Part shown: positions 29,995 through 43,210 of the stretch, in pieces
Position numbering within the stretch: position 1 is the stretch's first letter
Layout of the letters: each line of letters opens with the position of its first letter
Assembly (NCBI GenBank): GCA_029449245.1
Contig: JANATF010000018.1
Coordinates: forward strand, 1-64,000
Origin: Mortierella alpina
Taxonomy: Eukaryota > Mortierellomycota > Mortierellomycetes > Mortierellales > Mortierellaceae
Length of the DNA: 64,000 nucleotides
Direction of reading: 5' to 3'
Notes under the pieces: generated by a model
Told to the model about the DNA's origin: nothing
Databases searched by the model: none
The model's input: the letters and a program-made list of their open reading frames with translations, nothing else
Position numbers and translations under genes: made by a program

Positions 29995-31927
29995 AAGAGT
30001 TCAGCGAGTAAAGTAATTTGACTTGCTTGATGTAGCATTGCTGAGAGACGTTTTGATAGAGTAAGGATTCGAGGAGACAGATGTAGGAGAAAGAAATGAG
30101 GCGCAATAGAGGTCGCTTGTGTGTGCCAACTAAAAAGCCAGGGCAGTGTGCGGAGGCGCTGGGATCCTGATGTAAAAGGTTGAGGTGATGCGAACTTTAG
30201 ATACAGAGAGGCGACATAGTGATGACTCTTGCATGCTGCCAGAACTCCATGGCAAGAACAGTCGACTCGCAAGATTTGAAAGTATGGATTGTACGTTGCG
30301 GAGGTCAGGCTGAGGTCACAAGTATTCAACAGGGGCGGCACAGCACACTCGGAGTGTGCACGCTGCTCAGCTTTTTGCCTTTCGCTGGTGCGTTGCATGA
30401 GTGATACCGAGTTGGATCCGCGTTCCTTTCTGTCGCGCCTCCCTCTTTCTCTCTCTTTCTCTCGCTCGTTCATAGCACTCCTTCCTTTTGTTTTACACAT
30501 CTTGTCCACACCCTTCTTTTTTTCAGCTTTTCACTCGCTCGCCGGCTCGCCCACGCACAGAACCCCACCCATTCAGTTGGGTGTCTAGAACTGTTCTGCC
30601 GTTTGCATTTGTATCGAACTACCCTCACCTCACCACCACCAACCACTTTGCTATAGGGGCAGCAACCGCAACTACTGTCTCACCGAAATCACTGCAACTC
30701 ACCACCACCACCACCACCACCACCACCACCACCAAAGAAAAACACCTCTCTATGAGACTGAATACTGTATCGCCCATCCTGCAAAGGTAAGCAAGCTCTC
30801 CACGCGCGGATCTCCACGTTCACTTCAATCCATGTGTTGCGCCGTGCGCAAAGTGGCGGGGTATGATTGATTGTGAGCAATAATTATATTTCGCTCACCG
30901 TGCAGATGGACCTCACCCATTGGGAAAAAGTCTTGTGTGTACATGACAAAGAATCCAGACGCCAGCAAATGACGAGAATAAGAGGGGAAAGAGGGAGAGG
31001 AAGAGGGAGAGAGTGAGAGTGAGCAAGCAAGCAAAGCGGGCGGGCGAGCGTGTGTATGTGTGAGTGTCTTCTGCGTGTGCTTTCAAGAAGGGAGTGAAAA
31101 GGAAATACTTAAAAAAAAGTAGGAGTCGGAGCGGACGTGGGGGCGTGAGCCAAGCTAGACTGATGCAGTGCATGCTCAGGGCGACGGGATGCATCCATGG
31201 AAGGTTGGGAACGAGAGATGCAGGCACCGTGAGCCGCGGTGCATTGTGAGGGAGTGCATGGGAAAAAGAGAGCGAGCGAGCGAGAGAGAAAGAGAGACGA
31301 GCGTGCAGCAGAGTGTTATATTACTTTTGAGTGAGCCGAGAGACACGGGAGTGAGAGTGAGAGAAGAGAGAGAGATACAGCGCGCACATGGGCCGCGTTC
31401 GCACCCACGACGAAAAGCGATCCCGGAGTGGGACAGGTGTGGGTGAGAAAAGTGGTTTAGAGTGCAAGCTCCGGGTTGTCGAGCGGGTCAGTCTTGACCC
31501 AGTGGGATAAATATAGGCAGCAGATGAGACGTATCGATGTGATTTCCATGCGCACCCATTGTCCTGTGTGTATTGTTGGGGTGCTGCATCTAATCGGCTT
31601 TACTTGACTCTTTTTTTTTGTTATTTTCTCTGTCTTCTTTTCCTCATTCATCCGTCCATCCATCCGTCCGTCCTTCCATCCTTCCATCCATCCGGCTGCC
31701 CCTCCTCCTGCTCCTCCTCCTTATTCTTGTTGCTCCTCCTCTCCGCCTTCATCCATCTCTCATTCCGCCCTGCCTGCCTGCCTGCCTGCTGCTGCTGCCT
31801 CCACCATTCCTCTGTCCATCCACCGCTGCATTCCATCTCACCGTGCGTCCTTCCTTTTGTTGTGCCTCTGCCCGCCACCCACAGCAGCGTATCCGACGCA
31901 GACCCGTGTCCCCCAAAGCGATTCAGC
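29995..31927. other. Intergenic region with several microsatellites
   Basis: 1.9 kb with no supported coding sequence. It holds a (CAC)n run of about eleven units (30700-30733), GA-rich tracts (about 30975-31375), CCAT/CCGT tetranucleotide repeats (about 31650-31695) and CCTG/CTG repeats (about 31769-31798). An ATG at 30752 followed by a GTAAGC donor could be a 5' leader exon of the ankyrin gene, but I cannot show this. Confidence 0.6.
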
Positions 31928-34900
31928 ATGCTGAAGAAGAAGGCAAAGGCGCCGCCTCCACCAGCTCAGTCGGCGATCCAGCCTTCGCCACACGTCACTC
32001 CACCCGCTGCAACCACCACCGCTGCACCCCCCGCGTCATCCGCCCCTGCTTCTTTGCCCCCTAATACCCGCGTGGCCCCATCCACCGCGACCTTGACCTC
32101 GACATCAACGTCATCGCACACACCTTCCCCAGCGCAACCACAACCATCTTCGCAGTCCGCATCAACCCCGGGGGTTGACCCAAACAGCAGCAGCCTTCGC
32201 ACAAAGGAGCCACAGCTGACTCAAGACCATGGCCTAACAAAAAGCTACCAGGAAGCTAACAACAAGCCTTTTATCGCCGCAAGCAGTCTGACAGACTCTA
32301 ATTCTCTTTCCAGGAGTTCAAGCTTAAGCGCGCTAGATCATGATCGCAGTACTGCTTCTGCCAGCGTACAAACGAGCCAGGAGGAGGAGAGTGCGCAACA
32401 GCAGGAGCGGCATCAACTGCAGCAGGCGCCTTTGACAAGATCCATACCGTCAACGTTTATCACGCTGGCAGATGATGGTCAGGATCCTATGGACGACGAT
32501 GAGGACGACGACGACGACGACGACTATGAAAGCATTGTTCGAGAAGCCGGACCCGCCAGAAAACGTACAGTCACGACAGGAGCGGTGCCAAGCACTGGCC
32601 CCTACCTCACCACAGGTACCGTCGGCCAGCGATCCCTCTCGACCCCCAACCTGCACGCGGACTCCAGCTTGATAGTGTCGCCTGCCAGCAGCCCCCCAGC
32701 CTCCCCAGGGCTGGCAGCCATCGCCACTGTCACAGGCGCAATCACGCCCCCAGTTCTGTCCTTGGATGGTGATTCGCCTTCCCCAACCGCCGATCTCAAC
32801 AGCCTTGCTCTCTCGTTATCGCCAGCAGCCTCTCCAAACTCATCGCCGCGACTTGCGCCTCAAAAATCAATCGCCTCCGTCTCCGGGATAGCAGCTCCAG
32901 GCGCACGCGTAGCAAATGGGGATCGCCCCGGAAACCGTTTGTCGTCTGCAGGAAAAGCAAAGACGCCGCCTTTGCCCGAGGGTGTCAAAACTCTAAAATC
33001 GTCAAAGAACAAAACAATCAACCGTAGCTCGGTCGTGTCCATGTTCGACACCACGGCCTCCTCCATGACTCTTCCAACAAACTTTGCCAGGAAAGGGTCG
33101 CTGCCGGAGGATGCCGCCAACACTACCAACAACACTGGCCTGGCAGGTCTCTTTGAAGCTCAGCCACAGGATCTGACCAGCACCCCCTTCAGTCTAACAC
33201 TGGCTGAATTTAGACTGAACGACATCTATCCAAGGAGACAGAGACGTCTACTGACAGTGCTGCATCGCATGGATCATCGTCTACGAAAAGAAGGAGTTGT
33301 GAGGAAACTGAACAAGGAGCAGCTTAAAGGAAAGCCAGGTATGTCTGATGTTCAGGAAACTAGGAGCGCGCCTGTCGACTGTCGCTCTCTTTCTTGTCAT
33401 GTTCAGTAGCTTTTGGCTCGCAGACTCACAACGCAGTGTTATCTTTATATGCTCGCCCTTTGCAGACAAAGAAGTCCTCAAGCCTGATCGCAAGTCCATG
33501 GGCAAGGACTATGCCAAGAAAGGAGCGCAGGGAGGGTTCATGGCCCAGCGGATCCCTGCTTTCTTGAGGTCTAAAAAGCTCAAGAAAAGGACACGTCCAG
33601 GTACAGAAGCAATTGAATAGTTATAGGGGCCTCGTTCTTATGTGTACGATGGCACAGGGAGCAGGATCGCTAACTTGAGCACTGCTTCTTCTTCATCGTT
33701 TCTGGCAACTCAAGTTATCCTTCACAACATCGAGTTGGCTATTCGGGACAAGAAGCCAGAGTTGGCGCTTCAGTACATCACTCTTCTACCAACGAATGCG
33801 CTAAAGAAAAAGAAAAAGAAGGCGTACTCGGACCTGAATCACTGCATGCTTCTTGCAATGATCTACAGGATGGAGCAGGTTGCGATCGAGCTGGTGGAAC
33901 GAGGATTCCCAATCGATGTCAACTATCCCATTATCGGAAAGGCGCGCGATGAGTATCGCACGAAGCCAGGAAGGACAGGCCCGTTTGAGTACCCAAGCTA
34001 CTTTATTGTCGCAGTCGGACTTGGCATGTGTAACCTGGTCAGAGCCATGATCAAGGTAGGAGCAGTCAGCAAGGGCGCAATGTCTGACTGTCATGGTCGA
34101 AGGCAATACTTCTTATTCGCGAGTTTCCCATTCTTATATTTTTTTGTGCCTTTAATGATACCCATAGACGGCCAACCTCAATCAGTCATGGTGCGGACTG
34201 ACGCCTCTACTCTTGGCAGTAACATTGAACGAGTGCACTAATGCTACATGCCCTCCGCCGACACTCCCTCCAGCAAAGCTAGCCAGCATGCTCTCGAGAG
34301 GCGAACGTGTACATTTGGATATGTCATCCCAGACACTCATTGGCCAGCTGCCCTCGACGTTCAACAAATCCGCCAACACACAGTTCAGGATCCCAGGATA
34401 CACTCCCACCAGCCCCAGTAGTATTGTGACAACATTGCTTGAGTACGGAGCGGACCCCAATCAAGGCATAACGCTGCAGCAATACTTATGGGCCAGCAAA
34501 CTCAAGGGCATGGGAGTGCTCTCCCGCCGCCGCAAGATTGTGGATCCCAAGGCCGAACCCAACGAAAATCCCATCGAGTTCTACATCGCGGCGCGGCGTC
34601 ACGAGAGTGGCAGGCAATGGCTCAGCCACGCGGAGATCAAGGCCCGCAAGGCAGCCAAGGCTCAGGAAGCTCAGACAGCGGGAGGCAAGAAGCGGTTTTC
34701 ACCAGAGATGCAGGAGTACTGGAAGGGCAAGTGGATCCTACCCGTAGAGCTGGCCATCGCTTCTGGAAATCTGGATTGTGCTCGGACCATCCTACAGCGC
34801 TTAGGCCCACAGTCCTTGGCGTCATCGTCGTTTGGTCTGCTGCTGCAGAACGATGTGATGCTGACCCTGTCGTTGATCAAGTCTGGAACCCCAGTATCAC

Positions 34901-35708
34901 AGCACGACGTGCACGGATGTACCCCTCTCCATCTGGCGGCCCGACGCGGTCACTTGGAGATGGTCATGGTTTTGCTCCAGCTAGGGGGCGACGTAAACAG
35001 TAGAGGGGAGAGGCAATGGACGCCGTTGCACGAGTCCATCAGCCAGAACCACAGCAACATCTCTTCACTTTTGATTGCCTGTGGGGCAGACTTGAGGGCG
35101 ACTAATGATGCTGGCGAGACACCAGAAGATATGGGTCGCCGACGGGGATTGTCAGAAGATGTACTGGCCGAACATTTGGGTAAGCATACTGATTCGTTGC
35201 TTTGCTGTGAACTGTGAATCGTTTCTTTCCTTTTTCTTCTTGCTAACCTGTTGTACAATATCGTGATGTAGATGTTACCAAGGCAAAGAACTGCAGTGCA
35301 GGTCTCGTCCATACGCTGGGAAGTCATCTGCCTGGCCATATGTCTGTCACCGCCGTGGAGCCACGATCTGGAGCCTCATCGAGGAGGACGAGCAATGAGC
35401 AGTTGACATCCAACACCCTAAAGTCAATGATGATGGCTAGCAGCGAGCGGAACGCAAGTCTGGACCAGGCTCGCCTATCTCAGCACCTTTCGGCGTCTCT
35501 ATTGGACTTGAGTAACGGCCATGGCCCAGGAAATAAGTCGCCACTTTCAATGTCTCAGGACAACTTGCTTCAGCTGAATGGAAACGGTACTGGTGGTAAC
35601 GCACCGTTGACGCCGTCATCGAGTTCTTCGAGTCTGAACGGAAGCCGAAACAGCAGCACGGACAAGAAGAAGAAAGTGCGAGGTTTCCTGAAAAAGATCT
35701 TCAATTAG
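31928..35708 (+). CDS. Ankyrin-repeat protein with long disordered N-terminus
   Basis: Exons 31928-33338, 33466-33600, 33658-34055, 34168-35179 and 35272-35708 join in frame to 1,130 aa. The first ~430 residues are Pro/Ser/Thr-rich with a run of Asp near 190-200. From about residue 515 a helical region follows (LATQVILHNIELAIRDKKPELAL), then ankyrin-type repeats, clearest near the C-terminus (GCTPLHLAARRGHLEMVMVLL and the following WTPLHESISQNH unit). The last 14 residues (KKKKVRGFLKKIFN) form a basic amphipathic tail that could bind membranes. I do not recognise a specific family; a scaffold or signalling role is inferred. Confidence 0.85.
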
Positions 35709-38212
35709 ACACAATAGCATTCACCCTGCATCCCAGTTGCCGATGACATTCGTAGCATACCTTTAATAGAGTCATTTTAGCTGCCCGCCGGTGTTTGGCA
35801 TTGTCATGAATCAGCGTAGAGGTGCAACGGGGCGAAAATGTCCACTCTTGTGGATCTTGTGTTGAGGTCGACTGGAGATATGACCCCTTTGTGCGATATC
35901 ACTTAGTGTTTGCCATCTCGCATCATTCGTTTTGAACCTGTCCATCCGTGTCTCCTTCAATACCCCCAGAGGATGATCCGGTGCTGCTCTTCTCTTGCTT
36001 TCTTTGTCTAGGCAAGGAACGATACATTTAGTTGTATTCTAATAGGGAAAGAAGGGGCTACAAGAAAAGACGTGGTTCGAAGCCCGTCCTTACATTTTGA
36101 ATTGCGCGAGAGCGGAACGCAAAAGAGAATAGGGTGTGTAGAGAGAGAAAGAGAGAGAGAGATAGCGGATAGAGGGAGAGAAAAGGAGTAAGAAGCATGT
36201 CTAGCCTAGCCTAGCCGAGAAAGCAGAATGAAAAAAAGGGAGTAATAAAAGGGAAGGAGGACATATTCTATTTTCACTTCGTCTCTGTCTCTGGTTGTAT
36301 GAAAAGGAGCGATGAAGACAAAGGGATGTCCATGGCAGGCTCTCCTCGTTTTGTCCTCCACATCATCTCAGCTCATCCTTCGCGCTCGATTATTTCTCCT
36401 TTTACTCCCCCTTCCGCTGGACCAATGGAGGTGCACGTCGGCCAGCGGAGAAGGCGCCTCGCATCCGCGTCGTTACCTGGGGAGCCTTTGACCGGAGCAC
36501 TAGATCTCACGGTCGGAACCTGGATGTCAGGAACAGGTTGATCTCGCGCCTTCATTACGAGTAGAGGTCAATGCTGCAGAACCACGTTGTTGCGTTACAG
36601 AAGTGCATGAAGCGTTGTATATGGGCATGCGCGTCGATCAATGCGCGATGGGTGAGGATGAACAAGGATTGGCAGAGGACCAAGACGCCCGAAAGGAAGG
36701 AATCACATTCACGCCTACAGTACTGATTTTTTCATTCCCTTTTTCTTTCTTTTCTTTCTTTGCTCGATATCCTCTTCTAATACTCCCTGTCTTCAAGCCA
36801 TAAGTTAGATCCATCCATCCCTCCCTGTCCTTCATAACGCTCAAAGCAACAGCTTCTATCGGCATTTTTCGAACACTAGTCATTCCTAGTCACTTTGCCG
36901 TGCTAAAGCTCGCGTCTCCGATACACAGAAACGCGCCTAGTATACACTCGCACATAAGACAAACGCACCGTCTTATATATCTTGCTACCTTCAGGTCTAA
37001 GAACAAGCCCTGACAAGATATCCGTGTACAGAAAAGACCCTCTGCGAGATCGTAGTTCATTGATCCAGCGATTGATTTCAAGGTACAGTGCTTTTTGGCT
37101 GTTTTGAGCAAGCTGCAACGTGAACTCCCCAGCGTATTTCCACTTCCACAGTGTAATGCAATGAAGGAGCATGTGGGACAAATGACAATCACCTCGCTAA
37201 ATGCGGTGTGGTCCATGGATCGCCACGGCTGTCAATGCTGTGGATGATATAAAATATAAAGTAAAAAGGAGAGAGGCGATCGCAGGAGAGAGAGGGATGG
37301 AGAAAAAGACGCATCATGATGGGATAATGAAAAGTGACAAGGGTGTTAATCTTTACTCTGTCTCTATTTTTTATACCCATGATCCACCATTGGTTCTCGC
37401 GGTACAGAAGAGGAGTAGCAAAGTATGATGGCGGGAACTCGTTCGCGGTGCAATCTCCAGTCTGCAGGATCAGCCGAGCATGCAGCAGAAATGCCAACAG
37501 CCACCAGATCTGTGGTCCTTGCAGAATTTCCTTTGACGCGAGCAGAGATTGGGTCCTTTCGAAAGATCAAAACCAGCACGCGCGAGAACGACTATTGCAT
37601 TTGCCTGTTCGAACAGCAACAGTATCAGCAGCAAAGTGTACACATGAAGGCGCAACAGCAGAGAGGTGAGCGGCCCATCACAACCTGGCTATGCTTGCCT
37701 TTTGGCGGACCTGCGCTTGGCTTATGTGAAGCCTCCGTAAAAAGTATCTCGTATGAGGCTACCACTCGACAGTTGCGCATTTTGACACAGGACCCGTCCA
37801 CCTCTGAGGTATATTTATTCTTTTTGTTTGCGAAGTTTCCCACAGTGGCAATGTCTTCTTTTGATCTAGAACATATGCTGAGGAATAAGGATGGATATAG
37901 AGTATTCTTAGTGCACTCTTGGCACAACGTCAAATGTGATCGCTAGAGCGCGAAGTGATCAACGACTGTGGAGGAGAGAGCACGAGGAGCGAGAGAGGAC
38001 GGGGAGAGGAATTATTTCAATCTCGACTGAGAAGGGGGGCGCAAAAAGGGTGGAAGAGAAAGGGTTGTTGTTGGTGTAAGAGAAGCGAGATCAAGAAGGG
38101 TGAACTATCGTACAGAGGACACGAAGGCCCTTGAAAGGCAGGAAAACAAAAACTTATGCATACGTCTTGGACGCAATAGGTTTTTTCATGGTGGACCTCA
38201 TACAAGAGTGGC
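35709..38212. other. Intergenic region, no supported gene
   Basis: 2.5 kb after the ankyrin gene. It has a GA-rich microsatellite near 36140-36190. One plus-strand open frame (37425-37946, Gln-rich in the middle, with donor-like GTGAGC and GTATAT inside) has partly protein-like composition and could hold 5' exons of the next gene, but no domain or consistent splice model supports it. Confidence 0.45.
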
Positions 38213-39595
38213 ATGAGTGGCACATCATGCGACGATCCTACTGACGGACAGCTCGCTCGGTCAGGAATGATTGATCTCTATCTGTCACGCCTAGTCGACA
38301 CTAGCCTCTTGCTCAATCTCCTGGTAAAGATGCCTGCGTACAATGGGTCAAAGGCTTCCCCACAACCACAGCTACAACAGCACGAGAGGGCCCAGATGAC
38401 CATATTTGTAACGAAATCGCTTTCGGACGCGCATGAACCAAATAAGAGTTGGATCAAAGATGACACGCAAATCCCATTCGCTGGCCATTTTCAACCCCAG
38501 GAAAGCACACTCCATCCAAGTCGCTTTGACGATCGATACGCCGTCGAGAGACATGTGTGTTCCTCAGGGAGCTCTATAAACCACGTTTCCCATGAAGGCG
38601 AGATCCATACTTCAACCCCTCCGAAGGACAACCATCAAGCACACCACCCACAGGAGCAATGGCAGTCGATCCAGCACGCGACAGAGACCCCTTTAGAGCA
38701 ATATCAATTCCCACGCACAGTCCAGGACACCGAGGTTGAGAAGGAAAAAGACGTCAGTGAGGATGCCGCTTTCGCACTTGGAAGCTACCCTGTCCGCCGG
38801 CGATCCTCCTCTCTACCAGAGGTTTCTAAACAGCTCATTGACCTCAGACAAATGCACATATCAGAAGAGCACAGATCAGAAGACGTATCCCCCGAACAAG
38901 GCCCACGGCGCTTAAGCTGCGACGGTCTGCTGGAATCATTGCCTGAGGCTGAGTGTGCTGTGCCCTACTGCCAAGACAAGGATGAATCCTTGTCAAAGCA
39001 CCAAGAGAAGGACAGGATCAAGAGTCATCGTCCTCTACGTGCGTCTCTGACGATCTCGACAAACTTTCCAAAAGACACTCTGCAGGAGACAGCCATGAGC
39101 AGCGTTAGTGACACGGACAGTGATCGCCGCGGTAGTATCTCTAGCAGTGTCAGCGACGTCAGCATCAGTCTTAGTCACTCCATTCTGAGTTCCAGCTCCA
39201 GCCGTACAAGCCTCTGCAGTGTGCCGCGCAACGGTGGTCCACCAGTTCATGTAAGTGTATATGTACAATCTGATCTGATACAGACATAGCCCTGTAAAGG
39301 ATATCATCTCACACTCTGCCATAACCAATAGTACACCTTGATGTGCTGGATCGGAGGGCGGTGGCCTTGTAAACTGCGGCCATCCATCAAGAAAAGCACA
39401 CTGGCCGACATTCACACCACACTGCGACGGAACCTGCGCCTTCCAAAGAACTTCCACATTGACATTGAGTTTGACTGGATGGGGTGCACGTATATGATCC
39501 TTGATGCAACACACTGGCAATGGGCACGCGAGCAAGTTAGCCACGGAGACATGAATATTCGCTGTAGGGTTTGGCAAAAGAAGTTTTCGTATTGA
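38213..39595 (+). CDS. Unrecognised Ser-rich protein with conserved-looking C-terminus
   Basis: Exons 38213-39250 and 39332-39595 give 433 aa. The first ~345 residues are polar and probably disordered, with VRRRSSSLPEV and RRLSCDG motifs that look like basophilic kinase sites and a serine cluster near 285-335. The second exon encodes a compact C-terminal ~88-residue unit (starting YTLMCWIGGRWPCKL, ending RVWQKKFSY) rich in Trp and Cys, which looks like the structured part. The start at 38213 is the first ATG in frame; 38330 is a possible alternative. No function is assigned. It converges on LSM1 with 171 bp between. Confidence 0.65.
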
Positions 39596-39766
39596 CCTGC
39601 CCCGATACCTCTAGAGAGAGCCAGTATGTATAAAAGTTGAACGAAAGCGCCCTTGCAGCATCATCGAATCAGGCTGGTGTCCTTTTGCATGTTTATTTCC
39701 TGCTCCTGGTTTAATCTGGGCCAGCAAGTTTTCTATAGAATCTATCCTGGCTTGTAGAGATGGGGA

Positions 39767-40537
39767 TCAGTAGAGCTCCCCAAACTCGGCTGCATCGACT
39801 GAGAATCCTTGGTCGCTCAACATTCTAAGCTTCGTCTTTTCCCGCTTAGCCTTGACCTCCATTTCCTCGCGTTGGATCTGAAGGACGTCCTCGACGGGTA
39901 CTTGCCGCAAAGGCGATTCATCCTCCTTTTCCTCGTCCTATGAGTGCAAAAAATAGCATTAGCCACCGTTCTCGTATTATGCAAACTATTGGACGTTGAG
40001 TACAAGCTGGTCAACCAAGCTCGTTTTGGGGTATGCTTACGATTTCGCCCAAGAGTACGACGTTCTCTCCTCGGATGATGAAGATGCCTCGAGGAATGTC
40101 ACCATAGGTATCGCCAACATATATCCTCTCAATCGTATCCTGAAGCACCAAATTCGCTATGGTAGAGAAGAGGGGGAGTTAGCGCCTTATTACCGCCCTG
40201 CCTCCTTTGTGGACACCTTGCAAATAGAAAAGCAACAACCGGAGGAGCCAGCAGAGAAAGAAAGCAGAGTTGTTTACCGAATTGGTCGAACGAACGCAGG
40301 ATGCCGATGAGTTTTCTACCGTCCCTTAGCACGACGAGAAGCTTTTCTGAAGTTGAGAAAGAAAAAGAGAGTCGAATCAGAAAAAAGTACTCTCTCCTGT
40401 CAATCCCAGCCAGTGGTGGCAATGCTGCAGCATCAAATGAACAGTGTTGGGGCAGTGGGTGGTGCGAGGCGGAAAGACATACTGTCGACACTCTCCACCA
40501 GACTTGTGGATGTGGTGAAGATCTGAAAGCTGTCCAT
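39767..40537 (-). CDS. LSM1: LSM1, cytoplasmic Lsm1-7 complex subunit
   Basis: Exons 40537-40483, 40346-40278, 40156-40041 and 39937-39767 give 136 aa, the usual size for the family. The Sm1 motif has [19 protein letters not shown] and the Sm2 motif has [15 protein letters not shown], both characteristic of Lsm1. The C-terminal extension after the Sm fold is charged, as in other Lsm1 proteins. Lsm1-7 with Pat1 binds oligoadenylated mRNA ends and promotes decapping in P-bodies. Confidence 0.96.
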
Positions 40538-41659
40538 GACGGGTCAAAGTCTCTCTGTGGCGACTGATGGAGAGGGTGTAGAACGATGGATCCCTGCTGA
40601 GCCTTGTTGAACAATGGCAAGTCTTTCTCTGTGTCAAGCCTGGACGTGCTGCTAGTCTTGAAGTGTCTTTTGCTGCGTGGTTGTCGTTGTGCTCCTGTTT
40701 TCCTGCTCTTGTGAGTCTGCTCAGTACATGCGCGCGCGGATGGGAAGTGAGTGATAAAAGGATACAAGCCAAGGGCCGCAGAAGGAGAGTGCTTCATAAA
40801 ACGAAAATTGTGACTGGTGGTGAGAGGACTCAAACTCTCCTCTCCTGGATCTGGAGTGAGCTCCACTTTCGACCATGAGGACGCGCAGAGCACGACCCAC
40901 ATTATACATCGGAACATAGGCCTAAACTTGTCGCAGAACTCTTGTCCTCGCTGGAGAGCGATTGCTTTGATCTGTCATCATCAATGGGCTACTAGCACTG
41001 AGAACGCCCTTTGACCCTGACCTACGCAACGCTTTGCAAAAGAATTTGACGCCAAGGACCGCGCATCTCGCCATTCCATAATATGTTTACTAGAGGCAAA
41101 GCTAGGAAGCAGCAGCGTATCACAGGAGTATCGTTTCTTGACGTAAAGTGTGCGTGGCGGGAAGTGATGAGTACGAGCAAAAGAAGTCTCTGGGTCGTGT
41201 CCACCAGAGCCCACTCGCACGTATTTGGACATTAGCCGTGTACGCATGGCAGTCTATGAGAGCGCTTCAACCGCCTCCATGTATGATTGTTTACGCCTTG
41301 ACATTCCACGTCTGCTTCACAGCCTTCAGAGTCTCTTCGTTTTTTTTGGGATGCTGATTGCTGCCTCGAAATAGGGTTAGGTCCCTTGTGAGAGGTGTTG
41401 TCCATGCGAAGCGAGGTGCACGGCCTCAAGCGCCTGTGGGGTTCACAGCCGACCACACTCTGAGGCCCAGGCACGCCCATTCCGCCCGTGTCGTGCTCTC
41501 CCTCAGACCACCACGCGTGCCTGTCGCCAAGCAAATGGCGCACACTGTAGCGCGAAAATACTTTGTTCCGCCGTGAAATTTTCAAGTTTGATTTTTTTGG
41601 TTCTTTTCTTTCTCTTTTCATTTCCAACTTTTCTCATCGACGTCCATCTCCTCTACACA
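40538..41659. other. Divergent intergenic region, LSM1 / PEF gene
   Basis: 1.1 kb. No gene is supported. A T/C-rich stretch lies just upstream of the PEF start (about 41580-41655). Confidence 0.5.
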
Positions 41660-43034
41660 ATGGCCTACAACCAAGGATACGGCGGATACCAGCAGCAGCA
41701 GCAGCCCTATGGCCAGCAACACCAGGCGCCCTACGGCCAACAGCAGCAGCCTTACGGCCAGCATCAGCAACAGCAGGCGCCCTACAACAACTACCAAAGC
41801 CCTGCCCCTCAGCATCAGCAGGTGCAGGGTGCCGTGCCAGCCTCGTACCAGGCTAGCCCTGCCCCCCAGTACCAGCAGGCTGTCAATTACCAGCAGCAAC
41901 AGGGTACGATTCGTCCTCACTGCCATCCTGCCCCAATGCACAGTCGATTGTCTCGTGAGGCTGAAAAAAAAGTACGCTAATCCGCAGCTCATCCTTTCCT
42001 TGTGTGCTTCCGACAATGACCCATCCAGCCGCCGGTGCAGAGGCAAGTCTGCGTCAGTGGTTCGATGCTGTCGACACGGACCGCTCTGGTCAGCTGAGCA
42101 CCGAAGAGCTGCAAAAAGCTTTGATCAATGGTATGTTATTCGAGAGAGAATGATAAAAGATATAAATATGCGTCAATAGCTAGCGCCTAGCCTTTTCCAT
42201 GCTAACAGCGCATTCCTTTGCAACAATTAGGTGATTGGTACGTATGCACACGTAAGGATGTGTACTGTACAACACGGCGGTAGTACGACAACAGTGTCCC
42301 GAAATCGCCCTCATATGTTATGGTTCTGACCCTCGGCACACTGTCTTCATAGGAGTCCTTTCAACTATGAGACTGTCCGTCTCATGATGAACATGTTCGA
42401 TACAGGTACGCTGTCTAATTATATATGGATTGCTTCTATTTGCCTTCTAGCTTTATTGATTTTGCAGTTCATGCTATGTATTTTAGACAACTCTGGATTG
42501 ATCAACTTTGCAGAGTTCTCTGGATTGTGGAAGTACATTGAGGAGTGGCGCGCCTGCTTCCGCGCTTTCGATCAGGACCAGAGCGGATCCATTGACTTTA
42601 ACGAGCTTAAGACAGCTATGCGTTCGTTCCGTTACAACCTTTCAGACGACTTTTTGAGGCTCTTGATCAAGAAATACGACAAGAAGGGTAAGCAATTTGC
42701 TCTAGTCTTGAAACATATTGGTATGCAGGTTTCGTTTTTTAATGTGGAGTACGTCTTTTTTTCTTGGACACTACAATATTAGGTCGTGGTGATGTTTCCT
42801 TTGACAACTTTGTCCAGATCGCGGTCACCGTAAAGAGTTTGACGGACGCATTCATGAGAATCGACCGTGAAGGAAAGGGATATGCCACCATCGGATACGA
42901 GCAGGTAGGAAATCAGTTTGTTCTCAAAATCGTCATACAAACAACGGAACAAGTTACTGACCTTCCACTGCTTCTGGGGGGCACTTATTCTGCATTTCTT
43001 ATAGTTCTTGGAGTTGGTTGTCAACAACCGGTAA
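41660..43034 (+). CDS. PEF1: Penta-EF-hand calcium-binding protein (peflin/ALG-2-like)
   Basis: Exons 41660-41903, 42029-42130, 42231-42237, 42353-42405, 42487-42687, 42783-42904 and 43005-43034 join in frame to 252 aa. The first ~80 residues are a Gln/Tyr/Pro/Gly repeat region typical of peflin-type proteins. EF-hand loops follow: DTDRSGQLSTEE, the DTDNSGLINFAEF-type second hand, DQDQSGSIDFNE, DKKGRGDVSFDN and a degenerate fifth hand near DREGKGYATI. The protein ends FLELVVNNR. Exon 3 is only 7 nt (GTGATTG) and is needed to encode the conserved NGDW-SPFN junction. PEF proteins dimerise through the fifth hand and bind targets in a calcium-dependent way. Confidence 0.93.
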
Positions 43035-43210
43035 ATGTCGCCAAAGGAATACAGCACATGTAGCAGGATCATTTTTATATTATTGTTGTATTAAAGAACA
43101 ATATATCCTTATTCAGCGTTGTGGAGAAAGCGAGCGCGGAAGCCAAGACCTCCCTCTCGACGTTGGATTGTCCAGCATTATCATTATCATACACGTAGAG
43201 ATCTCAGAGA

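Noticed and set aside
31559-31927. Upstream extension of the ankyrin-protein frame
   Set aside because: It is made of CCAT/CTG microsatellite translation and precedes the plausible ATG at 31928.
37425-37946. 173-codon ORF as a separate gene
   Set aside because: Partly protein-like, but no domain, no consistent exon model and no link to 38213 could be shown; left as a note in the intergenic entry.
40798-40877. Possible minus-strand tRNA
   Set aside because: The arrangement looks tRNA-like at first, but the T stem does not pair with a 7-nt loop and no D arm is present.
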